In this document: piece by piece, positions 44,702-53,748 of the stretch | Numbering within the stretch: position 1 is the stretch's first letter | How the letters are laid out: every line of letters begins with the position of its first letter | Source of the DNA: Aquificaceae bacterium | Lineage (GTDB): Bacteria; Aquificota; Aquificia; Aquificales; Aquificaceae | Direction of reading: 5' to 3' | Length of the DNA: 64,000 nt | Assembly (NCBI GenBank): GCA_027079305.1 | Contig: JALWVU010000052.1 | Coordinates: forward strand, 51,020-115,019 | The notes under the pieces: model-generated | Database searches by the model: none | What the model was told of the DNA's origin: nothing | What the model saw: only the letters and a program-made list of their open reading frames with translations | Program-made: the position numbers and the translations under genes

Positions 44702-44998
44702 TCAGGTCTGAGCGGAGCTGGCGTTGAGATCCTTTCCCTGCGTGGTAAAGGAGAAGTCAAAGTAGTGGTCCGGATACTCCTCCGCAAGGCTCTGGGCTTC
44801 TTCCTCATACCACTCTCCAAACTCCCCAGCTGTGGGTATGTAGGTGCTAACGTAGTATCCCTCCCCGTTGAATATGTCCACTCCGTAGGAACACAGGCCA
44901 AGAGTCCTCGCCCGTTTTACGAGAATGAAGAGATCGGAGGTGTGAACCGCTGATCCCCTCCTTTTAAGGTCTCCGTAGAGAAACTCCTTCAGCTCCAT
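44702..44998 (-). CDS. Small protein of unknown function
   Basis: A 98-residue acidic soluble protein (MELKEFLYGDLKRRGSAVHT) rich in Tyr, Phe and Glu, with one Cys. The C-terminal part (EEYPDHYFDFSFTTQGKDL) is acidic and aromatic. The start has no SD. It lies between the PilZ and cutA genes, separate from both. Not recognised. Confidence 0.5.
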   Translation of the reverse strand: MELKEFLYGDLKRRGSAVHTSDLFILVKRARTLGLCSYGVDIFNGEGYYVSTYIPTAGEFGEWYEEEAQSLAEEYPDHYFDFSFTTQGKDLNASSAQT

Positions 44999-45051
44999 GA
45001 ATATAAGGATAACCCCGCTCGTCCGATACGCAGGTGAAAAATCCCAATATC

Positions 45052-46125
45052 TTAGACTCCTTTAAGCTCTCTCAGTATCTCGAACTGCCTCTCCATAACG
45101 TAGTCGCTCACTATCTCTTCGGTAGGTATGTCAAGCTGATACTGAAGCCCAACCCTGAATAACTTACCTTTGCTGAGCAGGTATCTGACCGAGGCCCGAG
45201 CTTCGATCTTTCCCTTCGGTAGGGAGAATTTGAGGAGAACAGAGTCTCCTTCCTTAAGATCTTTCGGGTCCCCCAAGTAAATACCAACACCTCCCACGGA
45301 TATGTCCGCCAGGCTCCCTTCTCCTTGCCAGTTTCCTTTAAAGATGTTCACCTTCACGGGTTTATCCGGAAGGACCCTTAGATACTTTCTCCTCTCCTTA
45401 GGAAGATTCCTAAAGCCTATCACTTTAAGCAGGGCTTCTCCCTTGCCAAGATCCCTCTCGATGACACTGGTCTCTATGGGTTTTGGAAGGTTAGGATGCT
45501 TGAGGTATACCTCCCTCTTGGGAGCGAGTATGTCCATTGCACAGGTGGACACCTTTACTATATTTTCCCTTACCTCCAGTATCTCCGAACTACAGGCCAC
45601 CGGTATGCCCTTGTAATAGGAAAGGAGATTTATCTTTTCCCTCCCACTTACCTTCTCCAAAAACTCTACAGCCAGTTTCCTCTCCATATCCTCTACCGCG
45701 CTCTCCTTGGCTTTAACCTCTTTTCTGAGTTCATCCATGTATCTGAGGTAGGCTTCCTCCACGGTAGAGAGGTAGAGGTCTATCAGATCTATGAGCCTCT
45801 TTACTCTTTCATAATCCGAGTCTTTGAGAATTACATGGTCTATGTAGTCCTTCAGAAGGGCGAGGAGAGCTTTCTCGAGGACCTTTTTAAGGTCTATCTC
45901 GCTCTTGGCCAGTGTGTAGGAGATCTTGAAAAGATCCTCCGCCGGGTCCCTGCGGAAGGAGAAAAGAAGAAGGTAGAGGCGATCCACCAGGGTGTTTATC
46001 CCCGGAAGGCTGATCAGCTTGGACCTCTCCTCGTCCACGAACCTGAGGAAGTTCTCTCTGAACCTGTCTCTGTAGCCAGTAAAGAACTCTTCATCCTCGG
46101 AAAGATCTTTCCATATTTCCTTCAA
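45052..46125 (-). CDS. PilZ-domain c-di-GMP receptor with helical N-terminal half
   Basis: A 357-residue protein. The first ~170 residues are helical and charged (LRKEVKAKESAVEDMERK). A middle beta domain (about 165-240) leads to a C-terminal PilZ domain with KERRKYLRV (RxxxR) and LADISVGGVGIYLG (D/NxSxxG), the c-di-GMP binding signature. The order resembles YcgR-like proteins (PilZN plus PilZ) with an extra helical module. It overlaps the globin-coupled GGDEF-EAL gene by 4 bp, so sensor and receptor are made together. The output partner is unknown; flagellar or pilus control is a guess. Confidence 0.88.
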   Translation of the reverse strand: MKEIWKDLSEDEEFFTGYRDRFRENFLRFVDEERSKLISLPGINTLVDRLYLLLFSFRRDPAEDLFKISYTLAKSEIDLKKVLEKALLALLKDYIDHVILKDSDYERVKRLIDLIDLYLSTVEEAYLRYMDELRKEVKAKESAVEDMERKLAVEFLEKVSGREKINLLSYYKGIPVACSSEILEVRENIVKVSTCAMDILAPKREVYLKHPNLPKPIETSVIERDLGKGEALLKVIGFRNLPKERRKYLRVLPDKPVKVNIFKGNWQGEGSLADISVGGVGIYLGDPKDLKEGDSVLLKFSLPKGKIEARASVRYLLSKGKLFRVGLQYQLDIPTEEIVSDYVMERQFEILRELKGV

Positions 46126-48656
46126 GATTGTCTCTCCAAAACTAACCTTTCGAACTCCTCAGGGGGCATGGGTTTTCCAAAGTAGTATCCCTGGCCGAAG
46201 TCGCATCCTATCTCCCTAAGGATCTTTACCTGCTCCTCCCTCTCCACGCCCTCCGCCACAGTCTTGAGGCCGAAGGTTCTGGCAAGATCAACGGTGGCCT
46301 TCACTATCTCAAGGTCGTCCTTATCGTGGGGTATGTCCTTAACAAACTCTATGTCTATCTTCAGTGCGTAAACGGGGAGCTTCTTCAGGTGTATGAGGGA
46401 GGCGTAGCCCGTTCCGAAGTCATCGATGTAAGTTTTTATTCCCGCGGAGTTGAGTTCGTTCAGTATGTCCACTATCATATCTGTATCTTCCATAACCGCG
46501 GACTCGGTTATCTCAAATTCCAGTGCGGTGCACTTCCCCTCGCACTTAGAAACCACCCTAAGAGTATCCCCAAGAAAACTCGGGATCTTCAGCTGAGCAG
46601 GAGAAACGTTTATTGCTATGGGAATATTTATCCCTTTTGATTTCCAGGTCCTGATCTGTCCGCACGCTTCTTCAAGTGTCCAGAGGCCCACTTCGTAAAT
46701 CAGTTCACTTTCCTCCAAGACTGGTATGAATTTGGCTGGAGGGATTATATTTCCTTCCTTTTTCCACCTCAACAGGGCTTCCGCTCCCACGACCTTCCCC
46801 GTCTTCAGATCGACCTTAGGCTGGTAGAAGAGGAGGAACTCCTTCCTTTCTATAGCCTTCCTCATATCACTTCTGAGCCGGACCCTTTCAATGGAGGTTT
46901 CGTGCTTTGTCTCCGAGTAAAAGAGTGTCCTATTCCCGCCCAGTTCTTTGGCCCTGTGGAGGGAGTAGGAGGCGTTGGAGAATATCTTCTCACCCGTATC
47001 CACATCCTCGGGAAATATGGAGATACCGCTCGAAAAGGTTATGTAAACATCTTGAGAATCCACCCTTAGAGGTTGCCCGAAGGCTTCCTTTATCCTTTCG
47101 GAAAGCCTCTCAAGGGCGTTTTTGGCATCCTCCGATATTACCGCTATACCGAACTCGTCCACGCCTACCCTGCCGATGAGGTCCGATTCTCTGACCAGAG
47201 CCTTAAGCCTACCCGCCACCTCTTTCAGAAGTGTATCCGCCTTTTCGTGTCCGAAGGCCTCGTTCAGCTCCGAGAAGTTGTCTATGTCCAGAAGAAGCAC
47301 ACCTACCTCCTTCCTTTCCCTTTTAGCCCTGTCTATGATCTCAGAAAGCTTTCTGAGGAAGTGAGATCTGTTGGGGAAGTGGGTTACCTCGTCGTAGAGC
47401 TCAAGACGGGCCAGCCTCTCTTCCATACTGAGTTTCTTCATACCGAAGGAAAGATCGTGAGCCACCTCCCTGAGAAGTTCTATCTCCTCTTTTGTGAATT
47501 CCTCTTTATACGGCCGTGAAACGAGAAGGTGAAGGTCGTTCTCCATAGGAACGCAGAGGGACACGTCCTCCTCTGAGCGAACACCATCCTCCGCAAGGGG
47601 TGTTTCCTCTCCCTTACGGAAGATACCGGCGTAGCTGAAGCCTCCCTCTTTGAGTATCCGGACCGCGGTTCTTAGGAGCTCCTCCTCGGAGGTTGACGTG
47701 GTGGTGAGCATGTTTATCCTGCTGAGGGTATCGTAAAGGCGGTTTATCCTCCTTATGATCTCTTCCTTTTTTAATCTCTCCCTTATGTCCCTGAATACGC
47801 CCACGAGGTATCTTTTGCTATCCTCCTCAAAGATCCCGTAGACTACCTCTACCGGTATCCGCTCACCGGTTTTTTTGTTTTCCAGATATTCTACCTCTGT
47901 TAAGCTTCCTCCTCCGCTCAGGTATCCTATCAGTCTCTCTTCCGCTACAGTCTTAAGCTCCTTAGGATAGACCCAGAGGATGTCCTTTCCAAGGATCTCT
48001 CCTTCATCCTTCAAGCCCAGGATCCTAAGAGTGGATCTGTTTAGATCAACTATCCTCCTCGTGGTCAGATCCGCAACTATAAGCGCATCCTTTATAGCAT
48101 CCAAGACAGCTCTGTATCTGGGATCGGAGGATCTGATAACCTTGGCAAAGAGGTAGGCCTCGAGCGATATGGTCATATCGAACACAACAGCTTTGAAGAG
48201 AGCCAGAACGGTGGGCAGAAGCTTATCCTTAGGAACCTTTTTCTCTATCAGGGGAAGTATAGTCTCCACCCACTTGGCGAAGGCCCCTGTGTAGAACTTC
48301 GGATCCACGCCTACCCTCTCGTGGACCATTCCCACCTTTAACCTTGATAGGGCGTAATCTAAGTTGTGTTCCGCTTTAAGGAGTTCTCTGAAGTATTTGA
48401 TCTGTGCATCCTTAAGCCGATCCAGGAGATCTTCTTCTCTCTCAAGGATCCTCTTAGTTTCCTCAAAAGAAAAAAGGTGTTTGTAAAACTCTCTGAATAT
48501 CTTTGCTATTTCCTCTTCGCTGAGTTTGTTTGAAAGTTCCCTTAAGAAATTTACCTCTTCGGGGGACAGGTTTACGTAAGCGATCCTTCTTTTGACCTCC
48601 CCTTCCGAGAGGCCGAGGATCTTAGAAATTCTTTCGAGCATGCCACCTTTAAACAT
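46122..48656 (-). CDS. Globin-coupled GGDEF-EAL sensor protein
   Basis: An 844-residue c-di-GMP enzyme. Residues ~1-165 look like a sensor globin (protoglobin): LSPEEVNFLRELSNKL and LKVGMVHERVGVDPKFYTGAF, with His112 as the expected heme ligand. A PAS domain (about 185-300), a short GAF-like part (305-410), a GGDEF domain (from EVTHFPNRSHF) and an EAL domain follow. GGDEF is altered to RVGVDEFG. EAL keeps AEALLRW, INVS, ITES, DDFGTGYASL and AEGVE, so phosphodiesterase activity gated by O2, NO or CO is likely. The start is uncertain: ATG 48656 or ATG 48641 (residue 6). It overlaps the PilZ gene by 4 bp. Confidence 0.88.
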   Translation of the reverse strand: MFKGGMLERISKILGLSEGEVKRRIAYVNLSPEEVNFLRELSNKLSEEEIAKIFREFYKHLFSFEETKRILEREEDLLDRLKDAQIKYFRELLKAEHNLDYALSRLKVGMVHERVGVDPKFYTGAFAKWVETILPLIEKKVPKDKLLPTVLALFKAVVFDMTISLEAYLFAKVIRSSDPRYRAVLDAIKDALIVADLTTRRIVDLNRSTLRILGLKDEGEILGKDILWVYPKELKTVAEERLIGYLSGGGSLTEVEYLENKKTGERIPVEVVYGIFEEDSKRYLVGVFRDIRERLKKEEIIRRINRLYDTLSRINMLTTTSTSEEELLRTAVRILKEGGFSYAGIFRKGEETPLAEDGVRSEEDVSLCVPMENDLHLLVSRPYKEEFTKEEIELLREVAHDLSFGMKKLSMEERLARLELYDEVTHFPNRSHFLRKLSEIIDRAKRERKEVGVLLLDIDNFSELNEAFGHEKADTLLKEVAGRLKALVRESDLIGRVGVDEFGIAVISEDAKNALERLSERIKEAFGQPLRVDSQDVYITFSSGISIFPEDVDTGEKIFSNASYSLHRAKELGGNRTLFYSETKHETSIERVRLRSDMRKAIERKEFLLFYQPKVDLKTGKVVGAEALLRWKKEGNIIPPAKFIPVLEESELIYEVGLWTLEEACGQIRTWKSKGINIPIAINVSPAQLKIPSFLGDTLRVVSKCEGKCTALEFEITESAVMEDTDMIVDILNELNSAGIKTYIDDFGTGYASLIHLKKLPVYALKIDIEFVKDIPHDKDDLEIVKATVDLARTFGLKTVAEGVEREEQVKILREIGCDFGQGYYFGKPMPPEEFERLVLERQS

Positions 48657-48743
48657 ACAGATTTTTACGGCATGTGTCTACCCGAAATTTAACGTGCAAA
48701 AGAATTCCTTCGGAGTATATTTACGCTTGAAGGATGGTGAGGT

Positions 48744-49034
48744 TTGAGGAAGAAGACCTACCTGTTTGATTCGGACACCCTTGAGATCCTAAGCACCCTT
48801 AAGGAGAAGATGGGCAAGAAGGAGACCCAGATAATCAGGGAAGCCCTGAGGTTGTATCTGGATAGCTACATGAAAGAGAGGAAACTCCTCGACACAGTAA
48901 GCGAGTTCATGGACAAGATCGAGCGGATCGCGGACCAGATATCGGACCTCAGCTACAGGCTCGGAAGGTGCGAGGAGAGGAACAGGATCCTCGAGGCGGA
49001 ACTCAGGAAACTTAAAGGCTCCCGAGGGATCTGA
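48744..49034 (+). CDS. Ribbon-helix-helix protein with a coiled-coil tail
   Basis: A 96-residue protein beginning RKKTYLFDSDTLEILSTLKEKMGKKETQIIREALRLYL, a clear ribbon-helix-helix pattern (strand, then two helices with KKETQIIREALR), followed by a coiled coil (about residues 58-92). It is probably a dimeric DNA-binding regulator. The start is a TTG (48744); AAGGA nine bases upstream is the only SD candidate, so this start is not firm. It lies between the divergent sensor gene and rtcB and could control either. Confidence 0.65.
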   Translation: MRKKTYLFDSDTLEILSTLKEKMGKKETQIIREALRLYLDSYMKERKLLDTVSEFMDKIERIADQISDLSYRLGRCEERNRILEAELRKLKGSRGI

Positions 49035-49089
49035 CCTTCTCCGCCCGTCTCCTTTATAAGGGTAAATTTAAAAAGAAGGAGGTGGGAAA

Positions 49090-50532
49090 GTGGGCCTGAA
49101 GGAGAAACTGATCAGGAAGGGAGAGTTCGTGTGGGAGCTTCCCAAGAACACGATAGAGGGTCAGAGGGTTCCAGTGATCCTATATCTGAGTGATGCCCTT
49201 TTCGAGCTTCTGGAGGAGGATGCGGTAAGGCAGGCGGCGAACGCGGCCACACTGAGGGGTGTGGAGAAGGCTGTTTACGTCATGCCGGACGTCCACGTGG
49301 GCTACGGGTTCCCCGTCGGAGGTGTGATGGCCACCAACGTGGAAACGGGGATAGTAAGCCCGGGAAGTGTGGGGTATGACATCAACTGTGGTGTCAGACT
49401 TATAGCCACAAACCTCCAGTCGAGAGACATAGCGGACAGGATAAAGGAGCTCATGCAGGAGATCCTCAGGAATGTCCCAGCAGGTGTGGGCTCAACGGGA
49501 GACATAAAACTCTCCAGATCCACCATGGAGGAGGTTCTCGTAAAGGGTGCAAGATGGGCCATAGAGCACGGATACGGGTTCGAAGAGGACCTGGAACATA
49601 TAGAGAGCTTTGGAGCTCTTCCGGAGGCGGATCCGGACAAGGCCTCCCACGAGGCCTATGATAGGGGATCGGATGAACTCGGAACGGTGGGTTCCGGGAA
49701 CCACTTCGTCGAGATCCAGTTCGTAGAGGAAATATACGACGAGGAGGTGGCTCAGAGGATAGGACTTCGGGAGGGTCAGGTTACCATAATGGTTCACTCG
49801 GGTTCGAGGGGCTTCGGCCATCAGGTCTGCACCGACTACCTGAAGGTGGCGGTCAAGGTCCTTCCAAAATACGGGATAGAGCTACCTGATCCACAGCTCG
49901 CCTGTATGCCCTTTCTCTCCAAGGAAGGACAGGACTACTTCAAGGCCATGTGTGCAGCTGCCAACTACGCTTTTGCCAACAGACAGATTCTCGGCTTCAA
50001 GACCGCTAGCACGATCAGAAAGTTCTTGGGAATATCCTGGGAGGAGCTGGGATACAGGCTAATATACGACCATGCCCACAACATAGCCAAAGTGGAAGAG
50101 CACAGGGTGGGGAACAGGCTCAAGAAGGTGGTGATCCACCGCAAGGGAGCTACGAGAGCTTTTCCTCCCTTCAATCCCGAGGTCCCTCCCGCATACAGGG
50201 AGGTGGGCCAGCCCGTTATAATTCCCGGCGACATGGGAAGGGCTTCATACCTGCTCGTAGGTCAGCCCGAATCCATGAACAAGAGCTTCGGGACAGCCTG
50301 CCACGGGGCGGGAAGGGTGATGTCGAGGAGGAAAGCTAAGAAATTCGTAAAAGAACAGGGTCTCGAAAAGGTGATAGCAGGCCTCACGGTCGTGGCGAGA
50401 GGCAAGGGAACGATCATGGAAGAGATACCCCAGGCCTACAAGGACGTCTCGGAGGTAGTGAGGGTGATAAACGACCTCGGGATAGCCAAGGCGGTAGCAA
50501 GGCTAAGACCTATGGGAACGCTGAAGGGATAG
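49090..50532 (+). CDS. rtcB: RtcB RNA ligase
   Basis: A 480-residue Mn/GTP-dependent ligase that joins 2',3'-cyclic phosphate and 5'-OH RNA ends. Visible are MPDVHVGYGFPVGGV, the metal Cys in VGYDINCGVRL, GSGNHFVEIQ, HSGSRGFGHQ, DHAHNIAK and the guanylylated His in GTACHGAGRVMSRRKAKK. The start is GTG 49090 with AAGGAGGTGG eight bases upstream. The archease co-factor is not seen. It is one of the few RNA repair genes in the window; the beta-CASP nuclease is far away. No intein interrupts it. Confidence 0.95.
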   Translation: MGLKEKLIRKGEFVWELPKNTIEGQRVPVILYLSDALFELLEEDAVRQAANAATLRGVEKAVYVMPDVHVGYGFPVGGVMATNVETGIVSPGSVGYDINCGVRLIATNLQSRDIADRIKELMQEILRNVPAGVGSTGDIKLSRSTMEEVLVKGARWAIEHGYGFEEDLEHIESFGALPEADPDKASHEAYDRGSDELGTVGSGNHFVEIQFVEEIYDEEVAQRIGLREGQVTIMVHSGSRGFGHQVCTDYLKVAVKVLPKYGIELPDPQLACMPFLSKEGQDYFKAMCAAANYAFANRQILGFKTASTIRKFLGISWEELGYRLIYDHAHNIAKVEEHRVGNRLKKVVIHRKGATRAFPPFNPEVPPAYREVGQPVIIPGDMGRASYLLVGQPESMNKSFGTACHGAGRVMSRRKAKKFVKEQGLEKVIAGLTVVARGKGTIMEEIPQAYKDVSEVVRVINDLGIAKAVARLRPMGTLKG

Positions 50533-50676
50533 CTCTCTCTTCAATCTTATCCTTGCCAGCGAGGCGCTGTTCAGCCTCTCCTTCATCCTCCGAAGAACTA
50601 AGAGAAGGGCGGAAGGATCTATCGAGCTGTAATCTGACCTGAGAACTAAACCTTTAACTTCCCGAAACCTTCTCAT
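50503..50676 (-). CDS. Possible small Arg-rich protein downstream of ubiD
   Basis: A 57-residue frame from ATG 50676 (MRRFREVKGLVLRSDYSSID, then helical LLLVLRRMKERLNSASL), starting nine bases after the ubiD stop and ending within rtcB. The composition (Arg, Leu, Ser) is protein-like and it fills an otherwise empty gap, but it lacks an SD. It may be a real small gene or chance. Confidence 0.35.
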   Translation of the reverse strand: MRRFREVKGLVLRSDYSSIDPSALLLVLRRMKERLNSASLARIRLKRELSLQRSHRS

Positions 50677-50685
50677 GCTGGATAT

Positions 50686-52137
50686 TTATTTTATTCCGAG
50701 CTTATCCCATATCTCGTCTATCTTCCTCTTCACATCCTCGTCCATCCTTATGACCTCGGGCCACTCCCTCCTGTATCCTTCCTCCTTCCACTTGGTGGTG
50801 GCGTCCACCATCATCTTCCCCCCAAAGCCCACCTCGTTGGTAGCGTGATCAAGGACGTCTATGGGACCCTTCAGAATTTGGACGTCCCTCGAAGGATCCA
50901 CGTTGTTGCCCCAGGCCCACAGAACCTCCCCGAAGTCGTGAACGTTTATCCAGTCGTCGAAGACTACTATGTGCTTTTCCAGAGACATAAGACCGAGGCC
51001 GAGCAGAGCGTAGGCTACCTTGTAGGCATGACCGGGAAAGCGCTTTTTAATGGAAACGAAGCAGAAGTTGTGGAAACATCCTTCAGCTGGAAGGTGGTAG
51101 TCCACCACCTCAGGAAGGTTGAACTTTATGAGAGGTAAGAATATCCTCTCAGTCGCCCAGCCCAGATACTTGTCCTCCTGGGGCGGTATCCCTACTATGG
51201 TATGAAGATATAGAGGTTCCCTTCTTCTAACTATAGCGGTAACATGCATCTGGGGATATTTGTCCACCGGCGTATAATAGCCCGTATGATCTCCGAAAGG
51301 ACCTTCGTCCACGAGTTCTTCCGAAGGGTCCACGTACCCCTCTATAACTATCTCCGCGTTGGCGGGATACTCCAGGTCTACAGTTATACCCCTTACAAGC
51401 TCCACGGGTTTTTCCATTATTATTCCCGCAAAGAGATACTCATCCACCTCGGGAGGTAGGGGAGCACTCGCCACGTAAGGGAGGGGAGACTCACCCCCTA
51501 TGGCCACAGCCACCTCTATCTTTCTACCGAACCTCTTGGCCTTCCAGAAGTGATGATTCCCGTCCTTGTGTATCTGCCAGTGAACCGCGAGCCTCTTTCT
51601 ATCGAGGACCTGGAGTCTGTAGAGGCCCACGTTCCTTATACCGCTCTCCGGGTCCCTGGTTATAACTTGGCCGAAGGTTATGTATCTTCCCCCATCCTTG
51701 GGCCAGCACTTGGGTATAGGAAGGGATAGGAGATCCGGATCTTTATCAATTACCTCGTGAACAGGGGCCTTTTTGACCACTTTGGGTATAGCATCGTTGA
51801 GCTTCTTGAGTTCGGGAAGCTTTTTGAGCTTATCCAGGAAGGTCTGGGGGACCTCGGGCCTCAGTATCTTATACAGTTTCCAGCCTATATCCTCGAGTCT
51901 CTCGTATCCGAGAGCGAGCTTTATCCTGCTTTCAGATCCGTATAGATTGGCTACCACCGGGATATCGTAGCCTTCCACGTTTTCAAACAAAAGCGCCTTC
52001 CCGCCTCCGGGAAGCTTGGAAACCCTGTCTATAACCTCCGTGATCTCAAGTATGGGAGAGAGGGGTTCCTTTATCCTGACCAGCTCGCCTTTTCTCTCCA
52101 GATCTCTGACGAACTCTCTCAGGCTTTTGTAAGGCAT
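50686..52137 (-). CDS. ubiD: UbiD-family prenylated-FMN decarboxylase
   Basis: A 483-residue UbiD-family carboxy-lyase that needs the flavin made by UbiX. Signatures include SLREFVRDLERKGELVRIKE, IPKCWPKDGGRYITFGQVIT, LAVHWQIHKDGNHHFW and DEGPFGDHTGYYTP. In this lineage it may act in menaquinone or demethylmenathioquinone synthesis (MqnL-like) rather than ubiquinone, but sequence reading alone cannot decide. CATAAT (52144-52149) is six bases before the ATG, giving another leaderless start. Confidence 0.9.
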   Translation of the reverse strand: MPYKSLREFVRDLERKGELVRIKEPLSPILEITEVIDRVSKLPGGGKALLFENVEGYDIPVVANLYGSESRIKLALGYERLEDIGWKLYKILRPEVPQTFLDKLKKLPELKKLNDAIPKVVKKAPVHEVIDKDPDLLSLPIPKCWPKDGGRYITFGQVITRDPESGIRNVGLYRLQVLDRKRLAVHWQIHKDGNHHFWKAKRFGRKIEVAVAIGGESPLPYVASAPLPPEVDEYLFAGIIMEKPVELVRGITVDLEYPANAEIVIEGYVDPSEELVDEGPFGDHTGYYTPVDKYPQMHVTAIVRRREPLYLHTIVGIPPQEDKYLGWATERIFLPLIKFNLPEVVDYHLPAEGCFHNFCFVSIKKRFPGHAYKVAYALLGLGLMSLEKHIVVFDDWINVHDFGEVLWAWGNNVDPSRDVQILKGPIDVLDHATNEVGFGGKMMVDATTKWKEEGYRREWPEVIRMDEDVKRKIDEIWDKLGIK

Positions 52138-52143
52138 GGGAAT

Positions 52144-52149
52144 ATTATG
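52144..52149 (-). promoter_or_regulatory. -10 box of ubiD (leaderless)
   Basis: On the minus strand CATAAT, six bases from the ubiD ATG (52137). No SD. Confidence 0.5.
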
Positions 52150-52176
52150 GTTAGTTTAGTACTCTCGCTCAAGCCC

Positions 52177-52730
52177 TTAAGGGAGCATCCTTTCGATAGC
52201 TCTTTTCAGTTCCTCATACAGGATCTTGCGGAGTGTATTTATCGTGCTGAGATTCCACAGGATAAATACCTTCTCTACAGAACCTATTATCAGACCGCAA
52301 TCCACCTCGGGCAGGAGAGTCAAATCCTCCGTAGGATCTCTCAAGCTTCTCCGTTTTCTCTGGAAACTTTTTTCGAACTCCTTAAGTAAAACTACAGCGT
52401 TCGCTTCGTTGTTTCCGGTAATCACCCCTACATCTTTTGCCTTTTCTCCGGATCTATGAGCTTCCTCCCCGTGCTCCCCATATCCTCATACGAGATAGAA
52501 TATGAAGGGTGGTGAGTCCGCGGTCTTCTCGGTGAGAGTGAACCTCAGACCGACCCCGATTTCCTTTCCCGAAGGAGTATTTCTTACCTCTGAAGCTGTC
52601 GTAAACCTCCGGAGATCAGTCCACGTTCACTCCCACGCAATCGAAGCTCTATTTTATCCTGTTAGGAGCTTCGTTACATCGAAGATATCCTCCCTAAGAA
52701 GAGGCTCACCTCCTGATTGATAAGTTCTAT
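52177..52730 (-). pseudogene. Decayed radical SAM gene (heme-biosynthesis NirJ/AhbC-like remnant)
   Basis: No intact frame spans this stretch, but the minus strand holds successive fragments of one radical SAM protein in changing frames. SGGEPLLREDIFDVTKLL ends at a TAA (52654-52656); VGVNVD is cut by a TGA (52616-52618) and continues SPEVYDSFRGKKYSFGKG; then GVGLRFTLTEKTADSPPFIFY in another frame; then GNNEANAVVLLKEFEKSF up to 52177. Order and spacing match the middle and C-terminal parts of SPASM-type radical SAM enzymes such as NirJ and AhbC; the CxxxCxxC start is not recognisable. Several stops and frameshifts argue for decay, not sequencing error. It lies directly behind the V4R gene, on the same strand. 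Confidence 0.7.
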
Positions 52731-52787
52731 ATGAGTATGATTCCCTCAGGCGATCTGTATTCCTTGCCTGCCGTAGTTTTCCGGCAT

Positions 52788-53270
52788 TTAGAACTCCACC
52801 TTTACCTCACATACACCTTCTCCCATAGCGTTGCACTTTGTCTCCGTGGCCTTTACCTTCTTGCGGAGGAAGCTCTCGAAAAGTCCTGCTACGAAGCCGG
52901 CCTCGAAGTGGCATATACGCATCCCAATGTTAGGCATACCGGAGCAGGTTATACATTCCTCTATCCTGAGGATTCCCTCATCCTTTTCTACCCTCTCGGG
53001 AACGAGTAGCCCTATTTTGCTTTCTTTCATAAAAGCTCCCACGTTTTCCAGATAACCCTCCACGCTGTCGCTTTTGAGCTTTTCCCCTAAGGATCTTCCA
53101 AGCTCCCTGCCCGCATTCTGGAAGAGAACCACCGCTCCCTTGTCTCCGAGTATATCCCTAAGATACTCTCCCGAGAACACCCTGAAGGCACGGAATATGA
53201 GTATGGGGATCTCTTCCCCCAGCTGGGGCCTGTTTACACTACCTATGATCTCGAGCCAATCTCTTTTCAT
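52788..53270 (-). CDS. V4R-domain protein
   Basis: A 160-residue protein with a V4R (4-vinyl reductase-like) domain in its second half. The four characteristic Cys are seen in EECITCSGMP, MRICHFEAGFVAGLF, ATETKCNAMGEGVCEVKV, which could bind a metal or a tetrapyrrole/hydrocarbon ligand. The N-terminal half (RAFRVFSGEYLRDILGDKGA, VLFQNAGRELG) matches the helical lead-in of such proteins. It overlaps the upstream gene by 4 bp (ATGA) and precedes the decayed radical SAM gene, suggesting an old operon. V4R proteins act as ligand sensors or carriers; the ligand here is unknown. Confidence 0.8.
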   Translation of the reverse strand: MKRDWLEIIGSVNRPQLGEEIPILIFRAFRVFSGEYLRDILGDKGAVVLFQNAGRELGRSLGEKLKSDSVEGYLENVGAFMKESKIGLLVPERVEKDEGILRIEECITCSGMPNIGMRICHFEAGFVAGLFESFLRKKVKATETKCNAMGEGVCEVKVEF

Positions 53271-53518
53271 ACCCTACGACCTCCTTGAGACTTTTTATAA
53301 AGTGAAAGGAGTGTATTTACTTCCTCATTTATGAGCTGGGAAATTATCTCCTCCATGCTTCTGCTCATCTCGTAGACCGTATTCGGCCTTTCTCTTAAAT
53401 CTATCCTCTTCAAAGGTTTGATCTTCCTGTCAGTAAGGAGCACAAATCTTGGCAGGATACAGCTGACCGCAAGCATGTCGTCCAGAAGGGCTATATTTCC
53501 CTTCGCGATCCCTCTCAT
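53267..53518 (-). CDS. Small protein of unknown function, perhaps truncated
   Basis: An 83-residue frame (MRGIAKGNIALLDDMLAVSC, ending in LLSLYKKSQGGRRV). AGGAG lies ten bases before the ATG. The C-terminal half is helical (MSRSMEEIISQLINEEVNTL). It overlaps the V4R gene by 4 bp, so it was part of the same operon. Given the decay next door, it may be a fragment of a larger protein. No family recognised. Confidence 0.45.
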   Translation of the reverse strand: MRGIAKGNIALLDDMLAVSCILPRFVLLTDRKIKPLKRIDLRERPNTVYEMSRSMEEIISQLINEEVNTLLSLYKKSQGGRRV

Positions 53519-53748
53519 GCTATCAAAACTCCTGAAACTAAGGAGTTATACTCAGACCTTTCTGGAGATGGAAGTAGACCTTGCCCTGTTTCCGCTGGCC
53601 TTCTTCGCAGGTATGTTTCTCCTTTTCGCATAGAGGAGATTACTCCCTGATCACACATACCTTCTGGAACTTCATCTCGGGATTATGCTGTAGGGCTGGA
53701 TGGCTTTCCTTGGACAATCAAAGCCTCCTTTTCCCTTCTCCAGAATCC
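53519..53748. other. Gap without a recognisable gene, probably decayed
   Basis: The stretch has no frame longer than about 30 codons that looks genuine. A plus-strand 21-codon frame (53568-53633, hydrophobic, MEVDLALFPLAFFAGMF) and minus-strand snippets in several frames could be remnants, but none is assignable. It separates the V4R operon from the Rrf2 regulator. Confidence 0.4.
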
